DNA of 64,000 nt from Dipylidium caninum (GCA_017562135.1 QEYB01000475.1:1-64000), one strand, 5' to 3'; positions 49,751 to 62,281 are shown, counted from the stretch's first letter. The notes: generated from the letters alone by a model not told the origin. Translations and numbers: made by a program.

Positions 49751-52259
49751 GTGTTTCTTTTATCGAAAGGCGAATGCTGTTTAGCCTCTTGTACCTATAT
49801 TGCTGTGGATTGTCGAGCAACTACGTGCGAGAGACAGTGGAGCAACGCAGAGGCTTGAGAAGTTGGAGACGCAAATACAGCATGTGGTGTAAGATGCATG
49901 ACCTGACGAAAATTGCAGGCATTCGTTCCCACTTTCGTCTTGCCCTCGAGCACTCATGCCAGTTTGTCCCTGTCCTGATATTCGCAAATAAGAGAAGAGA
50001 GGATAGGGAATGAGCACGCAGCAGGGAAATGGCGGCAAAAGGGCAAAACTTCGGGGACAAAGAGTCTTTGGAGTGTGTGGAAAAGCAACGTTTAGAGAAA
50101 GCGGTACAAAGTGGCGGTGAGAGGCACTTTCATGGGCGGAAGGAGAGGGGAGGGAAGAGAGAAGGGCAGAGATGTGGGAACTGTGGTGGAGAGAGGCTGT
50201 AGTAAATTCGCCAAACAAAATGGCATTGAGTTGTCGGCGGAGAACAGATAGAAACCGTTTTATGCCCCTTCACAGTGAGAAACATGGAACTGGTGGGAAA
50301 GGTACATAATATTTTGTGGTTGTTTTAATGGAGCCCACGTGGGTGTGGATTGTGCGTCTGGAGAAGTCTGTGCGCGGTTTGGGGCCTTGAGGTGCGTGTT
50401 ATCTGCAGTGAGTGGGTCAGTTTGTGCGTAGTTAGTTTGTCTATCCTTGTGGCTAAGTATTTATCAATAATGCCTTCCACAATAAATTCTCATCTCCTCT
50501 GCAGGTGGTGGCGTAACAATGCGTGGAGCTGTGGTGTTAGTTAGTTGAAAGGGAAGAACAAGTAGTTTAGGGAGTGCCTTGTGCCTCCGTCGCCTAAGCT
50601 AGTTAATCAATTATTTGTTATATTCATCGCGGCCAACCGAGGACCCATTGAGTCATTTCTTGCTTGCAGCAGATTCACCCATTTGTCCAAAACGATTTTG
50701 TGTACTACAGACATGGAGGCGGAATTACTACCTAGGTTCCCATACGGTTTATTTTGCTGGATTGTGATGGTATGTGTGGCGAATTGCGAACTGATTGCAA
50801 GTAGCTCCTAGTCAGATTCAACATCAGAATATATCCCTTGCAGAAATGTCTTTATGTAGTTTTGGATAATTTGCAAGGAAAAGCGCAGAGAGGAGAGGCA
50901 CCTTGGGCTGAAAGACACTCGGATTAGTTGCATTACTGCATAAACGTGGTTTTTCAGTCGACTTTCACGTAGGGCGTCAGCCAAAGAAGGGGTCAGGAAA
51001 TAAAGCGTTTTGTCGTTTGCAATTTCATTCGATTAATGCTGCAATGGACCGCCGTAAATGCATGATACGTGTGCACGGTCGATGTAAAAGCGTTACGTCT
51101 CTTAGGTAGAATTTGTGCACATGGTGGAATGTCACTTCGGCTAGCAGAAGCTGGCTTTGGAGATATATGCCAGGAAATCTTATGGAAAGCACTTCCTTTC
51201 CGCTCTTCCTTTGTTTCCTGTCCTCACTAACTTCACATTCATCAGTATTGACAGGTTGCTTTGACGCTCTAGCAGGAGACCACGAGCTTCGAGTACAGTC
51301 AAATACCAATTTCACAATGAATTAATTTTTGCGCATTGCTGAGCTCGTCTGAGAAGATATAGTCTAGAGCGAAGTAAATCAAAATGATTAATGAATAAAT
51401 GAATATGTGTTGCGCGGTGTGAGTAGCAGTGCAGTTTACAACACATGCAAGTACAAATTGCCGCAGTTAAATAAATTGTCAGCACCGTCATGGTACATTT
51501 AGTTGGGGATGCAGGTCCGGATCCCTGCTCCTTACCAAATACCCGAGCTAGGGTTATCGCCAGCCACAAGTGATGAAGGCCTTCCACTGAGCAATAAGCA
51601 CCTCGGAAAGTTGTTCATCATCACCTCCCCATCGTCAGAACTGTACCTGACCTTTCGAAGTGACTTGCGAATTCGTCGTGCCATTGTACAGAGCGCGGTA
51701 CAGAGTAACCTTCGTCTTAGAGAATACGCCATCTTCGGAACATGTCAAGGTTCAGAACAACTCGCGACCACCCCAGACCTCCATAACCGTTTAGTGGGCT
51801 GCGGATACAATTTTCCAGTTGCAAGTTAAAAGGCTTGTGACTACCCGTGAGGCGGAACGTTGCTAGCTCCAGCCGATACCTAATGACGAATGCCAATACT
51901 CACCTCCCACAAAATCACTCCCACACTTCCTCCATTCGAGTTGAAAATGTCAACCTGACCCATAAATTTGCAGAGAGAACTCATTAGATCTGGTCTCTCG
52001 AGTGGCGTTCTCTAATTACTCTTGTCTAACAACGCTTTTGTTGGGACTCCATACCTTGTTCGTCAATTACACCTCTTGGTCAGACAATCTCTCATGCATA
52101 AAACTGTAGGATGATCTGTATTTCAATAAACGATGATAGCGTCTAAAGTTACAGTTTCACTTAATGTGGATATATTTATGCGATTTCGGCTAATCGCTCA
52201 AGGCTGAAGACCGCGTTCAATTACATCTAACAGTCAATTCCTTCAATAACAAGGCTGGT

Positions 52260-53590
52260 CTCCTGGTCTTTCACCCACTGAAATATCGAGTCATTAAATC
52301 GAGAGTGGCACTACCGCTTCATATGGAGACCACTTTCCCCACTACACGACGCTAAGGTGAGGCTGCACTTGCCCTAATCACCAAGTTCGACTTTTCAGGA
52401 TTTTGCTTCGCATCTGTGGCGCAAATAACTGCAATACGTCGTCGTAAGTAGGACACTGTGGCATATTTGGGAAGAGTTATAACGTAGAGTGTTTCTCATT
52501 GCCTCGAATAGGCCTGACAGTCACTTCACTCGTTATGTATGTCTTTCGCCACTTCGCCTTCGATGTCATATGGGCAGACAAAAAATACCGACGGTCAGTA
52601 AATGCCTCTTGCAATTTGCCTACCTGGAAGGCAGGAGGCGGAAAAAGGCGGGAGTGAGGACCGTCTGCCCATAAGTGTGCAGTCAAACACTACGGCGGTT
52701 ATGAACAAGTTACTCCTCCGTCTCCTCTACCTTGTAACTGCATCTCGCCACCACCTCAATAGGAAATGGTGCTCGTATATTAAGAAAGACTGCATCGATC
52801 TTCACCAACTTTTAGCCAGAAAAGCGGACACCTTCTTCTCGACAAAGTTCCTGTCACATAGCGCCATCTGGTCACCAAAATGATAGGTCAGATTATTTTT
52901 CATTTTTCTCCTTTAATTTCAGTTGCCCATCTGATCCCGAAAATAACATGCCATGTCAACAAATTTGGTCGAAACAACGCCTACTTCACTTATCTTCTGT
53001 TAGTTATTAATGTATCCGCCAACCTTATTACAAATTTTTACCTTCTGTCTCTCTCCATTCTCCCATCTCGCCTGCCATACTATTTGGCTACTAATGGGAA
53101 ATGGTTACCGTACACAACGCATAGACATGCTGCTCAAAACCTGCAGAACGGAAAGGGCAAAACAACAGCGTGCGCGTGCCGGGAGTCGAACCCGGATCGA
53201 CTGCTTGGAAGGCAGCCATGATAACCGCTACACCACACGCGCACACGCACGCGCGTGCCTTCTCCGGCCTCTCCATCCTGCGGTCGCAAGCCCATTTGCG
53301 ATGGTAGCCTGCACACTAAACTAAGCACCCCGTTCACACCCTGCCCTATTGACTACTCTCGTCCGCAATCAAAGCTACAAGAAAACCGTAGTCTTATGCA
53401 CCTACTTGGAGCTGACCATCACCACGTTTCTTACGCCAATTGCATATAGCAGCTAGACTGGCCCAACCTCATATCTCTTCCCCTCACCAACAGCTTAGTC
53501 GGCCAACTGTCAATGGAGTTTGGGAATGAAACTCCTCCAAAAGCCAGAGACAAAATAACTCATTCACTGCTACCTCTTTTCCTACGCCTG
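52260..53590. other. Centre of P2
   Basis: Mirror symmetry can no longer be followed here. Apart from the tRNA gene at 53,171-53,242 I see no gene. Open frames crossing the tRNA are chance. Confidence 0.6.
53171..53242 (-). tRNA. tRNA-Gly (anticodon UCC)
   Basis: The minus strand folds into a full cloverleaf: acceptor GCGCGTG/CACGCGC, a D-arm with A-box TGGTGTAGCGG, and anticodon stem GCTGC/GCAGT with loop CTTCCAA (anticodon TCC). The T-arm is CCGGG-TTCGACT-CCCGG with B-box GGTTCGACTCC, and the discriminator is A. There is no intron, no variable-arm extension and no encoded CCA. A TTTT run about 10 nt downstream can serve as the RNA polymerase III terminator. It sits in the P2 centre, with no mirrored second copy in the left half. 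Confidence 0.96.
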
Positions 53591-56139
53591 ATTGACCTCA
53601 ATTGCACCCAGACCTTCTAGCAACTGACGCGCACTTCAAATCGCATTAAATATATCCACATCCCTGGAGGTGACTACCGAAACTTTAGACGCCTATCATC
53701 GTTTTCTCGAGTTAAAATACATCATCCTACAAAGTTTATGTCGAGGATGTCATTCTGACCAATGAGGTGTATTGACGCAATATTTCGTCTTTCTTCCATT
53801 TCACCAACATTTTTGTGGGCAAGTATTACGTCCCTTTTTAGCGTGTCAATGAATGTATAAAATGGCTGAAAATTAGCGCTTACTTCACCGCATCTCGATT
53901 ATGAGTTCTCTCTGCCAACACTTTTGTTTTGACACTTTTCATTAGCTTCTACTTTGCCACAAATGGAAGTGATTTTGTTCTCTCGTATCTGGTTTCTCAT
54001 TCGTCATATATTTATAATCCTGGAGGATTTTCCACGTTTGGCCTCATGGGGTGGCTGCCGCTGTTGATTTACTTCGCATGGAAGAGATGTATCCGCGAGC
54101 CCAAGGTACGTTGCATTCGTCGCTTTTTCTGAACCTTGCACATTCCGAAGTATGGCGTATTCTTGGTTTCTGAATCTCGCCATGCATGGCTACGACGAAA
54201 AGTCAACTATCGAAAGGAGTTTCAGGTACATCGATGGGGAGCCGTGATGATGAACAACTTTCAGAGGAGTGCTTATGTGTACATTGGAAGTTGTCATTGT
54301 GCTTTAGCGGTGGCGATATGCGTTCCTTCCCTAGCTCGGGTATTTGGTAAGGAGGCAAATCCGTGACCTGCACATCCCCAACTAAAATGGCTCTTACCAT
54401 AGGGTTGACAATTTTATTTAACTGCGCAATTTTACACTACTTGCATGTGTTCAGTAAACTGCACTGCTACTCAGACCGCGCAACACATATTCATTTATTC
54501 ATTAATCATTTTGATTTACTTCGCTCTAGACTATATCTTCTCAGACGAGCTCAGCAATGCGCAAAAATTAATTCATTGTGAAATTGGTATTGACTGTACT
54601 CGAAGCTCGTGGTCTCCTGCTAGAGCGTCAAAGCAACCTGTCAATACTGATGAATGTGAAGTTAGTGAGGACAGGAAACAAAGGAAGAGCGGAAAGGAAG
54701 TGCTTTCCATAAGATTTCCTGGCATATATCTCCAAAGCCAGCTTCTGCTAGCCGAAGTGACATTCACCATGTGCACAAATTCTACCTAAGAGACGTAACG
54801 CTTTTACATCGACCGTGCACACGTATCATGCATTTACGGCGGTCCATTGCAGCATTAATCGAATGAAATTGCAAACGACAAAACGCTTTATTTCCTGACC
54901 CCTTCTTTTGGCTGACGCCTACGTGAAAGTCGACTGAAAAACCACGTTTATGCAGTAATGCAACTAATCCGAGTGTCTTTCAGCCCAAGGTGCCTCTCCT
55001 CTCTGCGCTTTTCCTTGCAAATTATCCAAACTACATAAAGACATTTCTGCAAGGGATATATTCTGATGTTGAATCTGACTAGGAGCTACTTGCAATCAGT
55101 TCGCAATTCGCCACACATACCATCACAATCCAGCAAATAAAACCGTATGGGACCTAGGTAGTAATTCCGCCTCCATGTCTGTAGTACACAAAAATCGTTT
55201 GGACAAATGGGTGAATCTGCCTGCAAGCAAGAAATGACTCAATGGGTCCTCGGTTGGCCGCGATGAATATAACAAATAATTGATTAACTAGCTTAGGCGA
55301 CGGAGGCACAAGGCCACTCCCTAAACTACTTGTTCTTCCCTTTCAACTAACTAACACCACAGCTCCACGCATTGTTACGCACCACCTGCAGAGGAGATGA
55401 GAATTTATTGTGGAAGGCATTATTGATAAATACTTAGCCACAAGGATAGACAACTAACTACGCACAAACTGACCCACTCACTGCAGATAACACGCACCTC
55501 AAGGCCCCAACCGCGCACAGACTTCTCCAGACGCACAATCCACACCCACGTGGGCTCCATTAAAACAACCACAAAATATTATGTACCTTTCCCACCAGTT
55601 CCATGTTTCTCACTGTGAAGGGGCATAAAACGGTTTCTATCTGTTCTCCGCCGACAACTCAATGCCATTTGTTTGGCGAATTTACTACAGCCTCTCTCCA
55701 CCACAGTTCCCCACATCTCTGCCCTTCCTCTTCCCTCCCCTCTCCTTCCGCCCATGAAAGTGCCTCTCACCGCCACTTTGTACCGCTTTCTCTAACGTTG
55801 CTTTTCCACACACTCCAAAGACTCTTTGCCCGAAGTTTGCCCTTTTGCCGCCATTTCCCTGCTGCGTGCTCATTCCCTATCCTCTCTTCTCTTATTTGCG
55901 AATATCAGGACAGGGACAAACTGGCATGAGTGCTCGAGGGCAAGACGAAAGTGGGAACGAATGCCTGCAATTTTCGTCAGGTCATGCATCTTACACCACA
56001 TGCTGTATTTGCGTCTCCAACTTCTCAAGCCTCTGCGTTGCTCCACTGTCTCTCGCACGTAGTTGCTCGACAATCCACAGCAATATAGGTACAAGAGGCT
56101 AAACAGCATTCGCCTTTCGATAAAAGAAACACGAGGCGA

Positions 56140-56215
56140 TGTGAGGGGTGGTGAAGAGAGGCGAGGAGAGGCGAGGAGAGAACAGAGAGGAAGAGAAGAT
56201 AAGAGAATGGGGTGC
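56140..56215. repeat. GA-rich tract, P2 right arm
   Basis: Tandem GGCGAGGAGA units, the mirror of 49,670-49,750. Confidence 0.75.
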
Positions 56216-58561
56216 AATTAGATCGTAAAGTACTTTGCCTCGAGCAGTTTGTCGTCATTTGCAAACAACTTTCCTAATCTATTTCTGCTTCCATTGGCGA
56301 AAACCGAGTTGAATGGTCTAGAATCAGAAATTTGTTGATGAGAGGCGCAAAATTGCGAAGACAAAGCAGTTATTTATCAACGTCTTTTGTGTTAATGGCT
56401 TTCGTGGATTATTGTGAGGGTGTGTGTGTGCGTTCATAAGAGTTGGTCTGATATGATAGAGACTAAAATGATTTTGTGTTTTTAACCATAAACCCTCTAT
56501 GCGGCGTCATTGGCTATACCTAGACTCCAAGTCAGTTAACGTTGGAGAAAATTTTGACTTTCGTCACAAACAACGTGGGGCTGCTTATTATGTTTGCAGT
56601 AAGCATTGTAGGTTCTGTTAAACTCACCGTTTGATTGCAGTGTTGGTATGAATCGCCCACTGTAAGTGCTGCATTTGCGACCTTTTTCATGCATTTTCAC
56701 TTGTTGCTTCTTACTTCCTGCTCATTAGTCTCCCTCGAATTTTACCATATTTGTCATTAGTCAAAGAACCACCTTGTAATGCGGGGGTTTAATGGAGCAT
56801 ATTTAGCGGCGCCCATGTTCCTAACATCTACTGTCGTACAGACTTCTCAGTATTTTATTTCCCTATTAGATTACCTACGGTCTATGTTGAGGCTACAAGC
56901 ATAGATTGTGTATTCCATAGTGTTTACACAATGAAGTCAGGGCTGTTAGAGGTACTCCGTTGTTGTTATTTCATTTATGGTGAAATAATATACTGCCTGT
57001 TTAGCATATAGGGTCGGGTTCCGCTGACTTCCATTATTGAATCCGATGGTAAGCGGTGGTTATCCTTTTTGGGACCCGGTCGTGTTCCCGCACCCTTCCA
57101 TGGATTTTCCATTAGTAATCGAGTTGCACAGTCCGTTTTAGATGAGGTTTGAGCTAGATATATAAGGGCCTACAAGGAAGGAGTCATTAGTCAGAATGAA
57201 GAATGCCAATTGAAGAGGTGTTATGCCAGCCATAGGGAAGAGCATCAAGTGCACGAGCCCTCATCATAGATGGCTGACCTTTCTCGAGGCAGGTGCCGGT
57301 GGGTACCGGCCATGTGTTACTGGCTTTCGTGAAATATTGTGTGAAGGTGTGTCTCTGTGTGTTCATAAGAGCTGATCTGAAATGAAACCTATATTCCAAA
57401 GATTTTTGCTCTTATGTGGCTTGAAGAAGAAAGAGTGGACAGATTGAAATCAGAGAACGGCAAAACCTGACTATTGAGTGACAGTATTTGCGTCAAAGAT
57501 AATCTGAGGGTAATTTCTGGTTCCCGTTCACACTCATCATCCAAAATGGTGAATTGGCGCATGAGCTGTAATCAGCAGCTCTGTTTCCAGTACCCCTCCG
57601 AACCAGCGAAGATCTGTCGCGTGGTTCAACACACAATCCCATGTTCTGGGCTTAGATTTACTCGTTGTGCAAGTTATTTTGTGTCGCTATTTAAAGACGT
57701 CGCCATTCCATGACATTCTCTGAGAAACGACGCAAATTGCGCTGGCTCACAGTTGCAGATGAATGGAAGAGGCAACAAGAGTCCCTCGCTGAAAGCCCGC
57801 ATTACCCAAGTAATATTAAGCTGCGCACAATCGCATATTTCCGATTTTACGTTAAAGTGAAGTGGGGTGGAAGGGCAAATTCAACCTGGCCTTAAGGAAA
57901 AGTGTGGGTTATTTAAAGGAAAGGAGTGACAGTAGCTCAGCAACAGGGCATTACCTTCAGGCGTGAATGAAGCCGCTAAATTTTGCATTGCGTAGAGATG
58001 GGGCAGAGTCCGACGACAACCTCTTTTTCCTGTGGCAAAATGTGATGTGTGACCATAACATTGTCTGCTCGATCGCAGTCAAATACCGTCAACTTTCCAC
58101 TTCGTTGATGGCAAAGGATGCCACTTACACGGTACATCCAACCTACCCGACCATTTAACAGGCCAGTGTGAGGCAAGAATGTTGGTCCTAATTTGTCAAT
58201 TCTTGTCATCCACCCGACTTCTGCAAAGGAGCTCGTGAAATTTGGATTTGGTGGATGAGGAAGAGATTTATCACAATAAGTAGAGGGCGTTTAGCCGACA
58301 TAATTCATGTCGTGATGGTTTTCTGTTGCTCCCAGGAAAAGATTACCATCTCCGTAGGCTTGTCTTTTCCGTTAGGCGCCTAATTTGTGCACAGAAGGTC
58401 TGCTTACACACGGTTCCAGTAGGTATGTTGAATCCGCGGGAATGCGATGAGAACTGACAAGCCCTCATTTGATAACTCATCGGAGCGATGGTTGTTCGCT
58501 TTGGGAGATTCCATAAGTGGCGAGAGGTGGTGAAGAATGATGGTCGGCGAGAAACTCGCTC

Positions 58562-58675
58562 ACACATTGCAAGGTCAACCACCTTGTCGCGTCCTTCCAA
58601 CAGATTTTTATACCCCCGGTTGAAGTACAGTTCACTGTAACTCGTCTACCGGATGACTGAAATTCATCGACTCGT
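58562..58675 (-). repeat. R2 element, P2 right arm
   Basis: On the minus strand: GACGAGTTACAGTGAACTGT, then GGGGGTATAAAAATCTG, GGAAGGACGCGACAAGG and CCTTGCAATGTG. It is a well-preserved copy. Confidence 0.6.
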
Positions 58676-59154
58676 TCACTACTCCTCGTACGCCCGACCG
58701 ACGGTTGGATGTTGATTTCCTTGTGTTCCGAGATGTCCGTAGAGTTGGTTCATCTGTGTTCTTAAAAGTTAGCCTTGCAGCACATTGCAGACCATTTCTC
58801 TCGGCTAGGTGAACACCAGTGGAGATGCCGCTGTAACTGAGATGGGACGAGTATTTCTCTACGGGGAGGGGAATAAGGGAGAATTGATAAGTTCGAGGCC
58901 ATCATTGAAGAGATGTCACGTTCATTCGCGTTACGATAAAGAGGGAGAATGTTGACATTGAGCAGTGTTTTCAATCAGAAATTCTCGACAAAACCATCTC
59001 TCTTGGTGATGTGCGCAACGATTTCACTTACTCACACCTCCAGTCGTTCCCCTTAAAAGATTAACATGAGAAGTAGACTGACTCTAGTTCGTTGGATCAC
59101 TTCATGAGGCGGTTGCCTCAGTGGCGAGACGTCAGTGGCGAGAGCGGAACGCGC

Positions 59155-59290
59155 ATTCCACATTGCGAGGTCAGTCAAATTGCATCGCTCTTCTCAACAG
59201 ATTATTATAGTTTTTTGTTGAGTCTACTTAACTACAACTCGCCAACTGAATGAATTTTGCTTACTGTGAGTTCACCTAACTGCAATTCAC
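59155..59290 (-). repeat. R2 element, P2 right arm, second copy
   Basis: More divergent R2 copy: GGCGAGTTGTAG, CTATAATAATCTGTTG and CGCAATGTGG on the minus strand. It is the mirror of 46,264-46,414. Confidence 0.5.
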
Positions 59291-60560
59291 CCACCCACTG
59301 ATTCCTCCTGCTTGAGGGTTGGCAGGCGCTTCCCTGCTTCCCAAGCATCTCTTACAAAGTGTTTTGCATCCCTCCAATGCACTAAGCCGACCCGAGTGGT
59401 GCCGTCTTATGAATTGCGACGGCACTAGCATTTCTATGCACCAAGAGGAATAAGTCAGAATTGATAAGCCTAAGATTATCACCCATAAGATTCCACGCAC
59501 AGATGAATTGTCTTCCGTTCCTCCACGATCGCCATGACGAGTGACATTTTGTAGGTGGTTGTATAGACAGAATCGTTCGTGGCTGATTATCTTCAACGCT
59601 ACGAGTTCGTCCTGAGCGGCAGCAGGACAACAGGTAAACCAAATAAATCGTATAGGGCAAATTGAAATCCAAACTCATAGGCAGAATCAGTAGCCTGTAC
59701 TTGAGAGAAATGGGATGAAACAAGACGAGTCGAGATGAAATGAGCTTGGTTGAAATAGTAAGGTCGCCCTCAAGGGACAACGTCTAGCGTGTGACTTCCT
59801 CCAATCGTGACATCTCCCAACCATTTTTCCTTCGCGAGGCCAGAGGGCGTTCGTGCGAAGCACGCGTTGAGAAGCGGTGACGAATGTGACGGGCGATTGT
59901 TCAACACCTACCTGGGGGTGTGTCTAAAATCCGACGCCACCACCCGCAGTGTTTTTCCATCTCACTCTCAATCAATATAACACCAGTTGGAGGCCCTTAA
60001 CGCCAGACGTTGGAAATTACGCTCTAGGTGACTTGATTTGGGTTAAAGTGGGAAGGTGGGAGGCGTGCATTTGTCGAACATGAGGGCTCAATTGCAAGGT
60101 CCAGTCTGTCTAACTAACGGAACCGGTCAGCTTCGAACAGCGTTGGTTCAATCACTAATTGATTAACATCGTATGCACGATGAAAGATCATTTGTATGAC
60201 CGTTTTCACAGAGGTAGACAGAACGCATGCCTATTTGTCATTTGTTTATCTGTCTCCTACCACAAGGACTCTGTGAATCACTCTCCCTTCTCAAATCAGA
60301 AGCAGCCCTATTTTTTGCGATTCAGAAGGTGAACCGTTAGACAGCACTTTTCAGTTTCAAGGTTCATCAGAGAATCTATTGGTTTGCGAGCGAGGAGGAT
60401 TGCGACGGACACTTCATTTTAACGGAGCAACCACGTAGCTCGTGAACCTGTTGGCAGAATTTGGCCAAGGTCAATAAAGAAATCTCATATAAAGGGGAAA
60501 TCCTCTTCTAACTGCGTAAATAGTCATGGCGATTGAAGTGAAAAACACGGAAATTCAGAC

Positions 60561-61232
60561 TCAAACCACCTCATCATTACTATTTTTGCAGTCTTCTTGA
60601 GGTACGTGAATTGTAGCGAACGTGTGAATCGCGACAATGACAGGTAGGTTGGCGCTGTCCCCTTGCCACACGCAATAACATCTCAACTGACTTAAGGAGC
60701 GGCGTGGCGATTCTAATAACTTAGACAGGTCCACTGACATTTCGACCAGTGGCAAACGAACTACAACTACTCCGAATGCAAAGAATTTAGTGTTTGCATC
60801 GTTATTCGCTTGAACGTCTTCTCCAACTCCAGTTTCATCCATACTGGACACGGTTTCGCACATACACATTTCACCCGGAGGAAAGACGGATACGAATCCA
60901 TAGAGAAAGTGGAAATGGACAGCGACTTTCACATGCACCAAACGCCGGTTGTCGACATCTGAAAGTATGAAATATCCGATTTCGCTAAGACGTGACATCT
61001 CGGGCCAAAGATTCGGGCCAAAGACGAAATGTATCATAGGTGCCACTGCAATAAACACAATGTCGAGGCGAGTAGAGAAAACAGTGTTCTTCAAAGTATA
61101 GGTGGAGTATGTAATCCAATACACAGGATGAGGGAAGCATGTTACATGAAGGTCTTGTGTCATACTCGTCTGACTGTCTATTTGTGTGTTTGCTGATTTG
61201 GTCGGAGGAGAGTCGGCTTGAGGTCCAGTCAA
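60561..61232 (-). CDS. 223-codon open frame, unrecognised
   Basis: This is the longest frame outside the Cys-rich family and the low-complexity tracts. At this base composition an uninterrupted frame of this length is uncommon by chance. The predicted product has a polar N-terminus rich in Ser, Thr and Gln, then a mixed region with alternating hydrophobic stretches (such as VHVKVAVHFHF), an acidic, Asn/Asp-rich segment, and a Cys/Trp-containing end. There is no clear signal peptide, transmembrane span or domain that I recognise. The mirrored copy at 44,180-44,640 is gapped and stopped. It could be an exon of a larger gene, a remnant of a repeat-encoded protein, or chance. It is about 1.6 kb downstream of gene C on the same strand. 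Confidence 0.4.
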   Translation of the reverse strand: MTGPQADSPPTKSANTQIDSQTSMTQDLHVTCFPHPVYWITYSTYTLKNTVFSTRLDIVFIAVAPMIHFVFGPNLWPEMSRLSEIGYFILSDVDNRRLVHVKVAVHFHFLYGFVSVFPPGEMCMCETVSSMDETGVGEDVQANNDANTKFFAFGVVVVRLPLVEMSVDLSKLLESPRRSLSQLRCYCVWQGDSANLPVIVAIHTFATIHVPQEDCKNSNDEVV

Positions 61233-61906
61233 GTGGATCGCCGTGCGGACGTCGACTATTTTCCACCCTCGTATCTTAAATCCACATTCCGATTCGCCAC
61301 CACCGGATGTGACACTGAAGTTAGGCTACCGTTCCTTCACATTAACAGCAGAAAGCGTTTTGAAGCACAATGTCAAGGAGGCTGGTGTTAAAGTATATGA
61401 ACTACCGCCATTTTGAGCCTTTCTCCTAAACTGTACTGAACGAGGCCGTTTTGTCAAGCCATTTTGCTAGGTGATGTGAAAAGGAGATGAAACATCAGCC
61501 GAGGCCATGCTCATCAGAGACATTTGTGGTTATTAGATGGTATTCGACTTCGACGTGAAGTGATGCTCTAAGGTGGTGGCGTAGAGGACGGAGCAAAAAG
61601 CCTACACAGAATATCAATTTATACACTTGAGCATTGTACCAACACTAGTTTGTTTCTCCAGTGACAGACACACACTTCGATGAATGGGAATAATGGAGTT
61701 GGGCAGAATGGCACATTTGCCAATAGGCTTGTCGATCGTGGTCACTGCTAAAAGTAGGTGTGGGAGGAGAGGTCATTCAATTGAAGTGTCTCCTCCCGAG
61801 CGTGATAAATCCGCCGACATGCATAGTACGGAATAGCCAACAACTGACTAGTATAGGAGAGAGTGGAAGATAAAGCGATTGATCTGTTGTGAGAGTCGTC
61901 TTCTGC

Positions 61907-62281
61907 TCAATTCCTGCCTCTTCTCCAGGTAGAAATGTAGGGTAGATGAGGCCACTGTAAAGCGGCATGCCAAAATAAAGCAGCGGTGAATTGTGTAAAC
62001 TGAAACGAGAAAGTGTAGACTTCGAAGCGGAGTGAAAATGCTATCCGTGGAGGTAAAGTACACTTGACACAGAGTGAGAGGGGACGAATAGGGATGCCAC
62101 GAAGGGTGAGATCGCTTTCAAATGAAATTGAGCCCATTTTTGCAGAAATCGTGGCAAGTCGGAGAGCGTTGGACCACGGCGATTGGGAGATTTGCAGGGT
62201 GAGAGATTGGTGTAGGTCCGCGCAGACAATGTCGTGGAGGGAAGCGGAATTTGGCAGACGAGGAGAGATGGCGTGCACCAA
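61907..62281 (-). CDS. Open frame paired with 41,832-42,191, possibly coding
   Basis: A 124-codon frame starting MVHAISPRLPNS like its mirror. It has 16 extra codons after about residue 28 and a different C-terminal phase. It is located about 600 bp downstream of gene C's stop on the same strand. No domain, no signal peptide; the evidence for coding is only conservation of the start and openness in both arms. Confidence 0.25.
   Translation of the reverse strand: MVHAISPRLPNSASLHDIVCADLHQSLTLQISQSPWSNALRLATISAKMGSISFESDLTLRGIPIRPLSLCVKCTLPPRIAFSLRFEVYTFSFQFTQFTAALFWHAALQWPHLPYISTWRRGRN

Larger units (their letters stand above)
40045..52260. repeat. Left arm of palindrome P2
   Basis: It matches the reverse complement of about 53,590-64,000. 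Anchors: 40,326/63,736; 41,250/62,810; 42,350/61,740; 44,200/61,020; 45,100/60,190; 46,300/59,250; 47,200/58,400; 48,900/56,960; 50,300/55,580; 51,350/54,540. The stretch 46.4-51.2 kb is almost identical to its partner. The outer 40-46 kb is diverged by ordinary substitutions plus larger gaps, including about 1 kb more sequence in this arm between 42.85 and 44.18 kb. The inner 51.2-52.3 kb is weakly matched. Confidence 0.9.

Noticed and set aside
49519..50218. Overlapping long frames on both strands (164 and 145 codons), mirrored near 55.6-56.2 kb
   Set aside because: They lie across CT/GA-rich repeats, several phases and both strands are open at once, and the mirrored copies differ in frame through small gaps.
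52880..53337. Frames on both strands around 53.0-53.3 kb
   Set aside because: They run through the tRNA-Gly gene; the shared peptide is just translated tRNA.
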